A DNA stretch of 64,000 nucleotides from JAIPAN01 sp040403555 (GCA_040403555.1 JBBAKN010000005.1:18892-82891); one strand, 5' to 3'; shown: positions 53,405 to 62,220, counted from the stretch's first letter. The notes: a model not told the origin generated them from the sequence alone. Numbers and translations: made by a program.

Positions 53405-54130
53405 ATGAGCGATAAAATTAACGTTTCTGCGGTTTCTTATACCAATACCAAACCTTTTGTGTACGGGCTTACCCATTCGCCGGTAGCATCACACATTAAC
53501 TTAAGTTTAGATATACCCGCTACCTGTGCCGATAAATTGTTGAATAATGAAGTAGATATTGGCTTGGTTCCAGTAGCCACATTACTGCATATGCCACATT
53601 ATGAATTGGTTTCCGATTACTGCATTGGAGCGGTAGGGGCGGTAAATTCGGTATTCATTTTTTCAACCAAACCAATTGAAGAAATACAAAGTGTTTGCTT
53701 TGATGCACAATCTAGAACATCTAATTTATTAGCCCAGGTGCTTATGAAGCATTTGTGGAAAAAAGAAGTACAATGGTTAAGTGAAGGAGAAGCAGATGCA
53801 TTTGTAGAGATTGGCGACCGTACCTTCGGAAAAAAAACACAGTATGCATATAGTTACGATTTATCGGAATGCTGGTTCAGTTTAACTCAGCTTCCTTTTG
53901 TATTTGCAGCTTGGGTAAGTATAGTAAAATTACCTCAACACTTTTTAAGTTTATTTAATGAAGCACTGGCTTTTGGTCTTAATAACCGCAATGCGTTAAT
54001 AGAAAGTTTAGCAAAGGAAAACCTAGCTATTGATTTAAGGCACTATCTTACCCAATCTATAGATTACCAATTTGATGCCCAAAAACGTTTAGGACTTAGC
54101 AGGTTTTTAGAGTTGGCAAGTGCGTTCTAA
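53405..54130 (+). CDS. mqnA: Chorismate dehydratase MqnA
   Basis: A 241-residue periplasmic-binding-like-fold enzyme, first step of the futalosine route to menaquinone: chorismate to 3-[(1-carboxyvinyl)oxy]benzoate. ISAVSYTNTKPF-like start (here INVSAVSYTNTKPFVYGL), DIGLVPVATL near 51 and the SQSRTSN-like DAQSRTSNLL near 99 are family features. It completes a mqnE-phosphatase-mqnA operon. Its 3' end overlaps the convergent nucleoside phosphorylase by 24 bases. Confidence 0.9.
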   Translation: MSDKINVSAVSYTNTKPFVYGLTHSPVASHINLSLDIPATCADKLLNNEVDIGLVPVATLLHMPHYELVSDYCIGAVGAVNSVFIFSTKPIEEIQSVCFDAQSRTSNLLAQVLMKHLWKKEVQWLSEGEADAFVEIGDRTFGKKTQYAYSYDLSECWFSLTQLPFVFAAWVSIVKLPQHFLSLFNEALAFGLNNRNALIESLAKENLAIDLRHYLTQSIDYQFDAQKRLGLSRFLELASAF

Positions 54131-54976
54131 CACCAATTTTATTGTTTTATCAATCGTTTTACTGGGGTTTTTAGAAAACTCATATTTAACTCTGCTAGCT
54201 AAAATGGCATTAACCGATATTGCTTGGTGGCCTAAAATATTCGCTAAACCATAAATTCCAGAGGTTTCCATTTCTAAATTAGTTAGTCGCCAATTATCTT
54301 TTTTAATGGCAGATAATTGCTTTATAAAATTTGGAATGGTTTTAGTAAAACGCAATTCGCGGCCTTGTGGTGCATAAAAACCTGGGGCTGTAACTGTAAT
54401 TCCACGAGGTAAATCTTTACCAATTTTGCGTAATAATAGTTTGCTTCCGGCACATACATACGGTTTAAAAGATTTAAAAGCAGGGGCTTGGTTATTTATT
54501 GCTCTTAAAATAGCTTTTTCTTCTCGACTGGCTTCATAGGTGTAAAAGGCCATCAAGGCATCAAGGCCAACAGCGTATTCAGATACTAAGATGCTATCAA
54601 TAGGAATATCAGCCTGAATGGCTCCAGATGTTCCAATACGTATAATATTCAAGCTTTTAAGTTTTTGTAAATACACTCTCCGGTCAAGATCTATATTTAC
54701 TAATGCATCCAATTCATTAAGTACAATATCTATATTATCGGTTCCAATACCTGTAGATATTACACTAATTCGTTTCGAACCTATATAGCCAGTATGGGTA
54801 ATGAATTCACGCTTTCCTTTGCGTAGTTCTACTTTATCGAAGTGTTTGCTTACTTCGCCCACACGATCCGGATCACCAACCGTAATTATATCATCAGCTA
54901 GATCTTCGGGCAAAATGTTTAGATGATATACGCTACCATCTTTATTTAAAATGAGGTCTGTTGTGGTAATTTTCAT
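54107..54976 (-). CDS. Nucleoside phosphorylase, uridine-phosphorylase-like
   Basis: A 289-residue protein of the PNP/UDP phosphorylase superfamily: VGDPDRVGEVSKHF near 33, IRIGTSGAIQADIP near 113 for the phosphate and base sites, and LEMETSGIYGLAN near 235 for the ribose site. A salvage nucleosidase or phosphorylase is likely. MqnB, the futalosine hydrolase, belongs to the same superfamily but is usually shorter, so its place opposite mqnA may be chance. It is the last gene of a minus-strand run after YigZ (four-base overlap). Confidence 0.88.
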   Translation of the reverse strand: MKITTTDLILNKDGSVYHLNILPEDLADDIITVGDPDRVGEVSKHFDKVELRKGKREFITHTGYIGSKRISVISTGIGTDNIDIVLNELDALVNIDLDRRVYLQKLKSLNIIRIGTSGAIQADIPIDSILVSEYAVGLDALMAFYTYEASREEKAILRAINNQAPAFKSFKPYVCAGSKLLLRKIGKDLPRGITVTAPGFYAPQGRELRFTKTIPNFIKQLSAIKKDNWRLTNLEMETSGIYGLANILGHQAISVNAILASRVKYEFSKNPSKTIDKTIKLVLERTCQL

Positions 54977-55584
54977 AATGTCGATAGATAAATTAACCTC
55001 AAGTTATTAATATTTTCTAATTGTGTAATAATTTTTAACACTAAATTTTGTCTAATTTCAATTACTAGCTTACATTGGGTATCTAATTCTTGCGCTATAA
55101 TAGTGATTTTTTCATCTTTTAGTATTTTCATTAGCTCATTAAGTTGGACATAAGGTAGCAGTATTTGATAGCTATCGTGTATCGTTTTTTCTATTATTTC
55201 AGCTTCTTTAATAGCTTCTAACGAGGCTTCTTTGTAGGCATGTATTAAGCCAGGAACTCCCAATAAGGTACCGCCAAAATAACGTACAACGGCTACACAA
55301 ACTTGGGTAAGATTGGTGGATAAAAGAGTATTTAATATCGGTTTTCCGGCTGTTCCAGAGGGTTCTCCGTCATCATTAACTCTATATACCGAACGGTCGG
55401 TGCTAAGCCTTAGCGCCCAGCAAAAATGTCGGGCCTTGGGGTGTTCGGTCTTTAATTTAGTTAGTATTTCTTTTACATCCTCGGCCGATTGAATAGGGAA
55501 GATGTAGCCAATAAACTTGCTGCCTTTATCTTTATATTGTCCTTGAGCGGATTGTTTTACGGTTAAATACGAATCGTTAAACAC
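54973..55584 (-). CDS. YigZ/IMPACT family protein
   Basis: A 203-residue protein with the YigZ N-terminal domain: SKFIGYIFPIQSAEDVKEIL near 22, ARHFCWALRLSTD near 52, DDGEPSGTAGKPIL near 70, and VAVVRYFGGTLLG near 91. A small C-terminal ferredoxin-like domain follows. IMPACT homologues act in translation control in eukaryotes; the bacterial role is not known. It overlaps the phosphorylase gene by four bases and follows the DMT transporter by two. Confidence 0.92.
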   Translation of the reverse strand: MFNDSYLTVKQSAQGQYKDKGSKFIGYIFPIQSAEDVKEILTKLKTEHPKARHFCWALRLSTDRSVYRVNDDGEPSGTAGKPILNTLLSTNLTQVCVAVVRYFGGTLLGVPGLIHAYKEASLEAIKEAEIIEKTIHDSYQILLPYVQLNELMKILKDEKITIIAQELDTQCKLVIEIRQNLVLKIITQLENINNLRLIYLSTL

Positions 55585-55586
55585 AG

Positions 55587-56435
55587 CTAGGCAAGTGAAA
55601 TTAAAAGAATGGCTAGCACGGCTAGGCCAATGCCCATATAATTTAATCGACTCAATTTTTCTTTAAATAGCCATAAACCCACCAATGAACCCAAAGCAAT
55701 TACGCCAATATTCATGCTGGTAAATACGATAGAAGGTTGGGTACTTAGGGCTTTATGTGCTTTTAGATAAAATAAAATATTGCCGAAATTGAAAGTGCCT
55801 AATACGATACCAAAGAGTATATTTTTAAGTTTTAAGTGTTCCTTTTTAATCCAGCGGTTATAGGCTAATAGGATGATAGAAACAAAAAGTGCTAAAAGGA
55901 ATACCCAAAATAGCGACGTGGTAAAGGGAATTTCGGAAAATGTAGCCAATTGTTTAAAAAACACATCAATAATACCCATTCCAATAAACACAAGAAGTGG
56001 ATAAACCCAAGAATAACTAGCGCTAGATTGATTCTGTTTCCAAGGTATTGATAAAAGTACAGCAACCATACCTACAACTATAGCTATCAATTTCTGATTC
56101 GAAATAGGCTCTCCAAAAAGTAAAAAAGCAGCTAATAATGGAATGAGCAACGATAAGCGTTGAGCAATGTCGGTACGTACTATGCCCGATTTGGTTACAG
56201 ATATGGCCAAAATGATAAATAAGGTTGGCAGTAAAACGCCTAGTAGAGCATAGGCACCAATGGGACCTTCTGTAGGTAAATTGAGACTCGGCTTGAATAT
56301 AAACAAGCATGCCGAGGCGGCTACTACATAATTTATGGGTATGGCTTGCACCATATTTACTTCATAGCGCTTAGCTACTTTTAGTAAAATGGAAACAAGT
56401 ACGCTACAGAAAATACTAATAAAGACGTATAACAT
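55587..56435 (-). CDS. EamA/DMT-family transporter
   Basis: A 282-residue inner-membrane protein with about ten hydrophobic segments in two EamA repeats. The ATG at 56435 is preferred: a TTG seven codons upstream at 56456 lies within a TATTTTG -7-like box and would not be in the mRNA. The substrate (metabolite, amino acid or sugar) is unknown. It leads a three-gene run with YigZ and the nucleoside phosphorylase. Confidence 0.85.
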   Translation of the reverse strand: MLYVFISIFCSVLVSILLKVAKRYEVNMVQAIPINYVVAASACLFIFKPSLNLPTEGPIGAYALLGVLLPTLFIILAISVTKSGIVRTDIAQRLSLLIPLLAAFLLFGEPISNQKLIAIVVGMVAVLLSIPWKQNQSSASYSWVYPLLVFIGMGIIDVFFKQLATFSEIPFTTSLFWVFLLALFVSIILLAYNRWIKKEHLKLKNILFGIVLGTFNFGNILFYLKAHKALSTQPSIVFTSMNIGVIALGSLVGLWLFKEKLSRLNYMGIGLAVLAILLISLA

Positions 56436-56453
56436 GGCTTGTATAATACCTTG

Positions 56454-56460
56454 CAAAATA
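56454..56460 (-). promoter_or_regulatory. -7-like box of the transporter operon
   Basis: TATTTTG on the minus strand, one base short of TAnnTTTG, lies 18 bases before the ATG at 56435. It includes the rejected TTG start. Confidence 0.35.
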
Positions 56461-56527
56461 GTGGAATTTATTTGTTTTTGAATGCGATTCTAGCTTTTTT
56501 ACCAAAGCTTTTATTTATTTTGCAGCG

Positions 56528-57376
56528 ATGACTTTTTCTGACCTTGAAAAACAGTTTATTGCCGAATTAAGCAACTCTTACGCTAGGGAAGAAGCAACAA
56601 TGCTTTGTTTTTTAAGCGTTCAACATCGTTTATTATGGACAAAGGCAAGCTACCTACTTAATAAACAAGACCTAGTTACGGATGCGGCCTATTTCTTAGA
56701 AATTCTTGCCCAACTAAAAACCTCAAAACCTATTCAATACGTATTAGGAGAAACCGAATTTTATGGGCGTACTTTTCGAGTAAACCCTGCCGTATTGATA
56801 CCAAGATCCGAAACCGAGGAATTGGTAAAGTGGGTTTTAGACAGTGTTTCGATAGTAAATCCTTCCATATTGGATATTGGAACAGGTAGTGGCTGTATTG
56901 CTATCAGTTTTAAAATTGAATTACCTGAAGCAGAGGTTTTTGCTTTAGATATTTCGGCAGATGCCTTGGCACTTGCTCAAGAAAATGCTGCATTACATAA
57001 AGCAGCAGTTACGTTTATAGAAAAGGATGTATTGCACATGCAGCCTACCGATTTAGCCACCACCTTTGATGTTGTAGTGAGCAATCCTCCATATATTGCT
57101 TTGGCTGAAAAAGATACTATGAAAGCCAATGTATTAGCAAATGAGCCACATTTAGCTCTTTTTGTACCAAATAACGATCCGCTGATTTTTTACGAACGCA
57201 TTTCGGCTTTAGCACAAGCAAAATTAAATCCGGGTGGGTTTTTGTTTTTCGAAATAAACGAACGTTTTGGTATAGAAGTGATAGAATTGCTTGTAAAAAA
57301 GGGTTTTAAGCAAGTAGCATTGCATCAAGATTTGAGTGGAAAAGACCGTATGGTAAAAGCGCAGTGGTTGGGCTAA
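56528..57376 (+). CDS. prmC: Release-factor glutamine methyltransferase
   Basis: A 282-residue SAM methyltransferase that modifies the GGQ glutamine of release factors. The helical N-terminal part is about 1-90; LDIGTGSGCIAISF near 115 binds SAM; NPPY at 186-189 holds the target glutamine. VLIPRSETEELV near 89 is also conserved. Full length. prfA is not adjacent. It converges on xerD with a four-base overlap. Confidence 0.94.
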   Translation: MTFSDLEKQFIAELSNSYAREEATMLCFLSVQHRLLWTKASYLLNKQDLVTDAAYFLEILAQLKTSKPIQYVLGETEFYGRTFRVNPAVLIPRSETEELVKWVLDSVSIVNPSILDIGTGSGCIAISFKIELPEAEVFALDISADALALAQENAALHKAAVTFIEKDVLHMQPTDLATTFDVVVSNPPYIALAEKDTMKANVLANEPHLALFVPNNDPLIFYERISALAQAKLNPGGFLFFEINERFGIEVIELLVKKGFKQVALHQDLSGKDRMVKAQWLG

Positions 57377-58272
57377 CTACGTGGATGATATTGTAAAATG
57401 GTACTCTTTAAATAGTCACGATCTAGGTGCGTATAAATTTCGGTAGTGGTAATACTTTCGTGGCCTAGCATTTCTTGTACGGCCCGTAAATCGGCACCTC
57501 CTTCTAATAAATGCGTAGCAAATGAATGCCTAAAGGTATGCGGACTAATGGTTTTTTTTAGTCCAATTTTAGTAGCCAAGCCTTTAATAATTAAAAAAAC
57601 CATTACTCTAGAAAGCGATGAGCCTCTATTGTTAAGGAATACCCAATCTTCTTGGCCAGGTTTTATTTTAAGGTGTACCCGAACCTCCTGAAGCCAAATT
57701 TGTAAGAATTTAGCCGCTTCGGAACCAATGGGTACCAATCGTTCTTTGTTACCCTTGCCTAAAATTTTTACTAATTCTATATCTAAAAATAAGTTCGATA
57801 TTTTTAAATCAACCACTTCCGATACCCGTAAACCACAACCGTAAAGCATTTCTAAAATGGCTTTGTTGCGCATTCCCTCTGGTTTAGAAAGATCAATGGC
57901 ATTTATTAAACTATTTATTTCGTGTATGCTAAGCGTATCGGGTAGCTTTCGGCTCAGTTTTGGGCTTTCTAAAAGTGAAGTTGGATTTTCGGTTAGTATC
58001 CCTTCTAGAACCAAATAGTGAAAAAAGGTTTTTATGCCCGATAAGATTCTAGCTTGAGAGCTGGCACTCATTCCACGGCCATGAATCCATGCTATAAATT
58101 CTTTTAAATCAGAAAAATCCAACTTATTGAGCGATTTGCTGCCCAATTCACTTGCTATAAAGCTCTCTAGTAGCGCCACATCACGCAAATAGGCGGCACT
58201 TGTATTGGCCGAAACAGAGCGTTCTAGCTTTAAATACGCTTGAAATCCTTTAATTATTGACGCCCACTGCAC
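57373..58272 (-). CDS. xerD: Tyrosine recombinase XerC/XerD
   Basis: A 299-residue chromosome-dimer-resolution recombinase. The SAM-like core-binding domain is at 1-88. The catalytic set is complete: Arg149, Lys173, His245, Arg248, His271 and Tyr280. Length and even codon use are those of the housekeeping protein, not of an integrase; no att-like repeats or mobile genes flank it. It lies alone on the minus strand, divergent from aroQ. Confidence 0.92.
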   Translation of the reverse strand: MQWASIIKGFQAYLKLERSVSANTSAAYLRDVALLESFIASELGSKSLNKLDFSDLKEFIAWIHGRGMSASSQARILSGIKTFFHYLVLEGILTENPTSLLESPKLSRKLPDTLSIHEINSLINAIDLSKPEGMRNKAILEMLYGCGLRVSEVVDLKISNLFLDIELVKILGKGNKERLVPIGSEAAKFLQIWLQEVRVHLKIKPGQEDWVFLNNRGSSLSRVMVFLIIKGLATKIGLKKTISPHTFRHSFATHLLEGGADLRAVQEMLGHESITTTEIYTHLDRDYLKSTILQYHPRS

Positions 58273-58291
58273 CTTTTTCGATTTTAAATTT

Positions 58292-58299
58292 TATGTTTG
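58292..58299 (+). promoter_or_regulatory. -7 promoter box of aroQ
   Basis: TATGTTTG is an exact -7 match ending four bases before the ATG at 58304. Confidence 0.45.
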
Positions 58300-58303
58300 A
58301 GTA

Positions 58304-58717
58304 ATGAATATCTATATCATCAACGGACCAAATTTAAACTTACTTGGCATTAGAGAGAAATCTATTTATGGCGAACAAGGATTTGAGTCGTTTTTTGAGG
58401 ACTTAAAAACCCAATATCCATCCGTAAATTTGCACTATTACCAAAGTAATGTTGAGGGCGAATTGATAAATAAATTACACGAGATTGGCTTTACAGCCGA
58501 TGGGATTATTTTTAATGGTGGCGGTTATACGCATACTTCGGTAGCTATTGCCGATGCCATCGCCGGTATAACATCGCCTGTTATTGAAGTGCATATCTCA
58601 AACGTATATGCTCGAGAAGAGTATCGCCACGTTTCTTTGATGGCAAAAAACTGTAAAGGTGTAATTAGTGGATTTGGCTTGGCTAGTTACAAGCTGGCAT
58701 TAGATAGCTTCTTATAA
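58304..58717 (+). CDS. aroQ: 3-dehydroquinate dehydratase, type II
   Basis: A 137-residue shikimate-pathway enzyme. IINGPNLNLLGIRE at the N-terminus, QSNVEGELINKLHE near 47, and IIFNGGGYTHTSVAIADAI near 69 are signatures; HISNVYAREEYRHVS near 98 holds the catalytic His region. Length is slightly short of the usual ~145. The product leads to chorismate, which MqnA 4 kb away consumes. It overlaps the convergent glycosyltransferase end by six bases. Confidence 0.93.
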   Translation: MNIYIINGPNLNLLGIREKSIYGEQGFESFFEDLKTQYPSVNLHYYQSNVEGELINKLHEIGFTADGIIFNGGGYTHTSVAIADAIAGITSPVIEVHISNVYAREEYRHVSLMAKNCKGVISGFGLASYKLALDSFL

Positions 58718-59731
58718 TTGCTTATAGGTTTTTTGTTTGCGCACAAAATATTGCCAAATAATGCTTCGTGGAAATAGGCCAATTGCATTAAATGTGCCAC
58801 TTAGTTCTAGGGCATTCACTTCTTTTTCCCAAATTCGTTTTAAAAAATCTATATGCGCACGACTAATGGCCCATGCATTTGCACCCTTTTTATCAGCTAA
58901 AAACTTAACTAAACTCAAAAAATCTAAGAAAAAACGCAACACAATAATATAGATTCGTTTGTTTTTTGGTAGGTTTTTGTAAAGTATAAGCAAATTGTTT
59001 CGGAAGTTTAAAAAGGTTTTATGCGGGCTTTCTGCAGACAAGGTTCCACCGCCAACATGATACACACTAGCCGCAGGGCAGTACCAAATTTGTTTACCTA
59101 AGCGTTTTAAACGCCAACATAAATCAATTTCTTCCATGTGGGCAAACAAACTTTCATCAAAGCCACTTGCTTGTAGCCACGCTTCTTTTTTAATAAACAG
59201 GGCAGCACCGCTAGCCCAAAATATTTCAGTTGCTTGCTCGTATTGCCCATAATCTTTTTCGATGCTGTCAAAAATGCGACCTCTGCAAAAGGGGTAACCT
59301 AAAAAATCAATAAATCCACCAGCTGCTCCTGCATATTCAAAACTTGATTTATCTGCATAACTTAAAATTTTAGGCTGGGCCGCTGCGGCATTGGGGTTCG
59401 TTTCTAGTAAAATTATTACAGGTTCAATCCAATTCGGTGTAACTTCTACATCCGAATTCAAGAGTACAAAATAGTCGGCATCTACCTGAGTCAGAATTTG
59501 GTTATAACCACCGGCAAAACCGTAGTTGTTATCGTTCTCAATAACTTGTATTTGAGGATATTCTTGTTGAAGCCAAGCTACCGAATTATCAGTAGAAGCA
59601 TTATCGCCCACTATAATAGCAAGATTGGGGTAGGTACTGGCTAGTACCGAAGGCAGAAAATTAGCTAAATGCTGTTGCCCGTTCCAATTTAAAATAACAA
59701 CAGCTACACGGGGTTGTTTACTAGCACTCAT
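58712..59731 (-). CDS. GT2-family glycosyltransferase
   Basis: A 339-residue GT-A-fold transferase. VVILNWNGQQHLANFLPSVL at the N-terminus and LLNSDVEVTPNWIEP near 94 (metal/nucleotide site) are present, as is HMEEIDLCWRLKRLG near 203. Such rhamnosyl- or galactosyl-type enzymes build O-antigen or other surface glycans. The start overlaps the end of the LpxL-like gene by four bases, so the two are likely co-expressed in envelope synthesis. Confidence 0.9.
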   Translation of the reverse strand: MSASKQPRVAVVILNWNGQQHLANFLPSVLASTYPNLAIIVGDNASTDNSVAWLQQEYPQIQVIENDNNYGFAGGYNQILTQVDADYFVLLNSDVEVTPNWIEPVIILLETNPNAAAAQPKILSYADKSSFEYAGAAGGFIDFLGYPFCRGRIFDSIEKDYGQYEQATEIFWASGAALFIKKEAWLQASGFDESLFAHMEEIDLCWRLKRLGKQIWYCPAASVYHVGGGTLSAESPHKTFLNFRNNLLILYKNLPKNKRIYIIVLRFFLDFLSLVKFLADKKGANAWAISRAHIDFLKRIWEKEVNALELSGTFNAIGLFPRSIIWQYFVRKQKTYKQL

Positions 59732-60606
59732 GATTTTTTAGGTTGATGTTTCCAACGTTTGTGAGACCATAGCCAGTAAGCCGGATTAGCTATAATGATG
59801 TTTTCTAATTTCTTATTGTATTTTTCGGTAATCTCGTCTTCAGCAGTTGCCAAAGGATTAGCCTCTAAAACCGAAAATGCAGCTTGGTAATAACCTCTTT
59901 TAACCCGTATTACGTGCATATACACAATGGGACTTTTAGTGAGTTTAGCAATTTTTTCTAAACCCTTAAAAACTGCTGTAGGCTGATTTAAAAAGTCTAC
60001 AAACTGCATATTATCTCTAGCCGAAGGGGTTTGATCACTCACCATAAAGGTGATCGTGGTTTCACCCTGGTGCTCTAAAATGGTACGAATAGATTGTTTC
60101 ATAGGCACCATAAGAGCTCCGTATTGTGATCTAATACTATTTATAACCTTCTCTACAGAAGTGTTACTTAATGGCTTGTACACCAAAATAGTTTTTACAG
60201 GTATTTGCAATGTTAAACCAGGAGCAGACCATTCCCAATTGGCATAATGGCTCATGGCCAATAATATAGATTGATTTTTATCTGTGAACTGGGTTATTAC
60301 TTCCGGATTTTTTAAATGAAAGCGTTTTTGATAGCTTTCTTTACCCATGCTTAGTGATTTTAGACTTTCTGTTAAATTGTCGGCTAAAAATCGGAAAAAA
60401 GTTTTTTCTATAACAAGGCGCTCTTGCTCGTTTTTTGTAGGGAAAGAACGTCGTAAATTATCGCGAACAACCTGCTTACGGTAACTAATCACATAATACA
60501 AGAGGTAATACAGGCTATCCGAAAAAAAATATAGCACCCTGAAAGGCAATAAAGAAATCAGATATAACAATCCGTAACTAATCCAAAAAATAGGGTTGAG
60601 GGTCAT
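59728..60606 (-). CDS. LpxL-like lipid A/lysophospholipid acyltransferase
   Basis: A 292-residue membrane-associated acyltransferase. An N-terminal hydrophobic segment (about 7-40) is followed by the HX4E motif in SHYANWEW near 115, the catalytic pair of the LpxL/HtrB group. SDQTPSARDNMQFVDFL near 203 is also conserved. It adds an acyl chain to lipid A or a related acceptor. It leads a two-gene unit with the glycosyltransferase. Confidence 0.9.
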   Translation of the reverse strand: MTLNPIFWISYGLLYLISLLPFRVLYFFSDSLYYLLYYVISYRKQVVRDNLRRSFPTKNEQERLVIEKTFFRFLADNLTESLKSLSMGKESYQKRFHLKNPEVITQFTDKNQSILLAMSHYANWEWSAPGLTLQIPVKTILVYKPLSNTSVEKVINSIRSQYGALMVPMKQSIRTILEHQGETTITFMVSDQTPSARDNMQFVDFLNQPTAVFKGLEKIAKLTKSPIVYMHVIRVKRGYYQAAFSVLEANPLATAEDEITEKYNKKLENIIIANPAYWLWSHKRWKHQPKKS

Positions 60607-60684
60607 GTATGGCTTGTGTGCTATTTGCTAATCGTATCTGATTGTTTAGTTTTGGCTAAAATCTATACAAACATAAAATTTCGC

Positions 60685-61290
60685 ATGCATAAAGCCACCA
60701 TATTCCCACTATTTTATCTGCCACCTATCCATTATTTTACGGCATTAAAACAAAGTCAAGGTGATATCTTGCTCGAAATACACGAACATTTTCCAAAACA
60801 AACCTATCGCAATAGAGCTTCCATTCATTCGCCAAATGGCAAATTAGATCTAATTGTGCCTGTAGAAAGAGGAGCAGAAGTACATAGGCCAATTAAAGAT
60901 GTTCGCATCAGTTATGAGTTTAATTGGCAGCGCATTCATTGGTTGAGTTTGCAAACAAGTTATCGCAGTTCAGCTTTTTTTGAATTTTATGAAGATGATT
61001 TTGCACCTTTTTATGAAAAAAAATGGGAGTTCTTGGTAGATTATAATCAAGAGTTATTGACTTTAATAAGCCGTTTATTGAAGTTGAATTTTTCATTTAC
61101 ACTCACAACCGAGTATAAATTTATAAAAACAGAGCCAGATTTTAGAACAGCTTTGCATCCAAAAAAAAATCTTTTATTTAGTGCTTCTCCATATTATCAA
61201 GTATTTGAAGAGCGTAATGGCTTTATAGAGAATTTGAGTATAGTTGATTTGTTATTTAATCAAGGCCCACACTCTAGAAATCATATATAA
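60685..61290 (+). CDS. WbqC-family protein
   Basis: A 201-residue protein of the WbqC family (TIFPLFYLPPIHYF near the start, THRASIHSPNG-like region NRASIHSPNGKLDLIVPVER near 46). The ATG at 60685 begins the conserved part; an in-frame start at 60616 would add 23 residues in the divergent promoter area. WbqC-like proteins occur in glycan and lipopolysaccharide clusters; the activity is unknown. The position next to an acyltransferase and GT2 fits surface glycan work. Confidence 0.85.
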   Translation: MHKATIFPLFYLPPIHYFTALKQSQGDILLEIHEHFPKQTYRNRASIHSPNGKLDLIVPVERGAEVHRPIKDVRISYEFNWQRIHWLSLQTSYRSSAFFEFYEDDFAPFYEKKWEFLVDYNQELLTLISRLLKLNFSFTLTTEYKFIKTEPDFRTALHPKKNLLFSASPYYQVFEERNGFIENLSIVDLLFNQGPHSRNHI

Positions 61291-61292
61291 TA

Positions 61293-61328
61293 GTAAAAGC
61301 CTTTACCAGTACTGGCAAAGGCTTTTAC
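61293..61328. terminator. Bidirectional terminator between convergent genes
   Basis: A perfect inverted repeat, GTAAAAGCCTTT and AAAGGCTTTTAC, extended by CCAG and CTGG, with A and T tracts on both sides. It lies between the WbqC gene and the lipoprotein gene and can stop transcripts from either. Confidence 0.85.
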
Positions 61329-61347
61329 AAACTAGGATTCTTAATTA

Positions 61348-62220
61348 TTACTTTTTCAGGGTAATTTCTTTGGTTTTTCCATTGGCACTTATAGTTGCCT
61401 TATTGTCGCAAGCACCCGTTCCAAAATCTAAAGTAAGCTGAGGTCTGCTGGTAATGTTTATTAATAATTTACCAGAGCTAATGTATAAACAAGCTACTTT
61501 TTTAATTAGCGGTTCTAAAGTGGTGTATGAATAGGTTCTGCCTTTAGAATCGGTAGCGCTTAAACTCCCTCTAATAGAAAATTCATCATCCGTTGGGCTA
61601 GTATTCGAATTTTCAATCCAGGTAATAGTTTTTACAGAAGTTAAAGTAGAAGTTCCGCCTGTTGCACGAATACGAGTATGGTTTATAGTAACTGTAAAAC
61701 TGTAATTTCCGGCAGTATTTGGGCCATTATTAACGATAGATTTAGTGCCCTCAATTTTATCGCCATTGATATAAAAATTATCGAATGTAATATTGATGGT
61801 AGTACCCGTTTGTTTAAAACGACCACTAAATACGGCTATAATCTTGCCTTTTTTCAATTTACCGCCATCATCGCAACCTGTACCATAATCTATAGTCACA
61901 GTTTTAGGAAATACGTTACCACTTGGACTTACTGTAACAGTTCTGCACGTAGTATTTGGTATTAACCATGTTGAAGAAGTTGTAGCATCTGTGGATATAC
62001 CATTAGAATTGTTTACCGGTGCCTCAAATAAACTCACATCTTGTGAAGTTATTAAGAATAAATCGCTAAAGGTATCTGAAATTGTTTCGTCGCCCTGAGC
62101 ACTTTCAATAACAGTTTCTGAATCGGTGGTTGTAATTTCTTCTGTTTTTTTACAAGAAGATACAAATGTTAAGGTAGCTAAGCATGCTACAGTAAAATAG
62201 GTGTAAAGGTTCTTTTTCAT
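61348..62220 (-). CDS. Hypothetical lipoprotein
   Basis: A 290-residue protein with a lipoprotein signal ending FVSSC (Cys23), then an acidic, Ser/Thr-rich spacer (about 24-60) and a beta-rich body with repeated VTI/TITF strands. Four cysteines in the mature body (in TTCRTV, GCDDG, VACLY, GACDN) may form disulfides or paired contacts. I recognise no family. It is transcribed alone, divergent from the trans-sulfuration gene at 62338. Confidence 0.75.
   Translation of the reverse strand: MKKNLYTYFTVACLATLTFVSSCKKTEEITTTDSETVIESAQGDETISDTFSDLFLITSQDVSLFEAPVNNSNGISTDATTSSTWLIPNTTCRTVTVSPSGNVFPKTVTIDYGTGCDDGGKLKKGKIIAVFSGRFKQTGTTINITFDNFYINGDKIEGTKSIVNNGPNTAGNYSFTVTINHTRIRATGGTSTLTSVKTITWIENSNTSPTDDEFSIRGSLSATDSKGRTYSYTTLEPLIKKVACLYISSGKLLINITSRPQLTLDFGTGACDNKATISANGKTKEITLKK

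Noticed and set aside
57373..58272. Tyrosine recombinase as a sign of an integrated element
   Set aside because: It is a full-length housekeeping XerC/XerD protein with no flanking repeats, tRNA or mobile genes.
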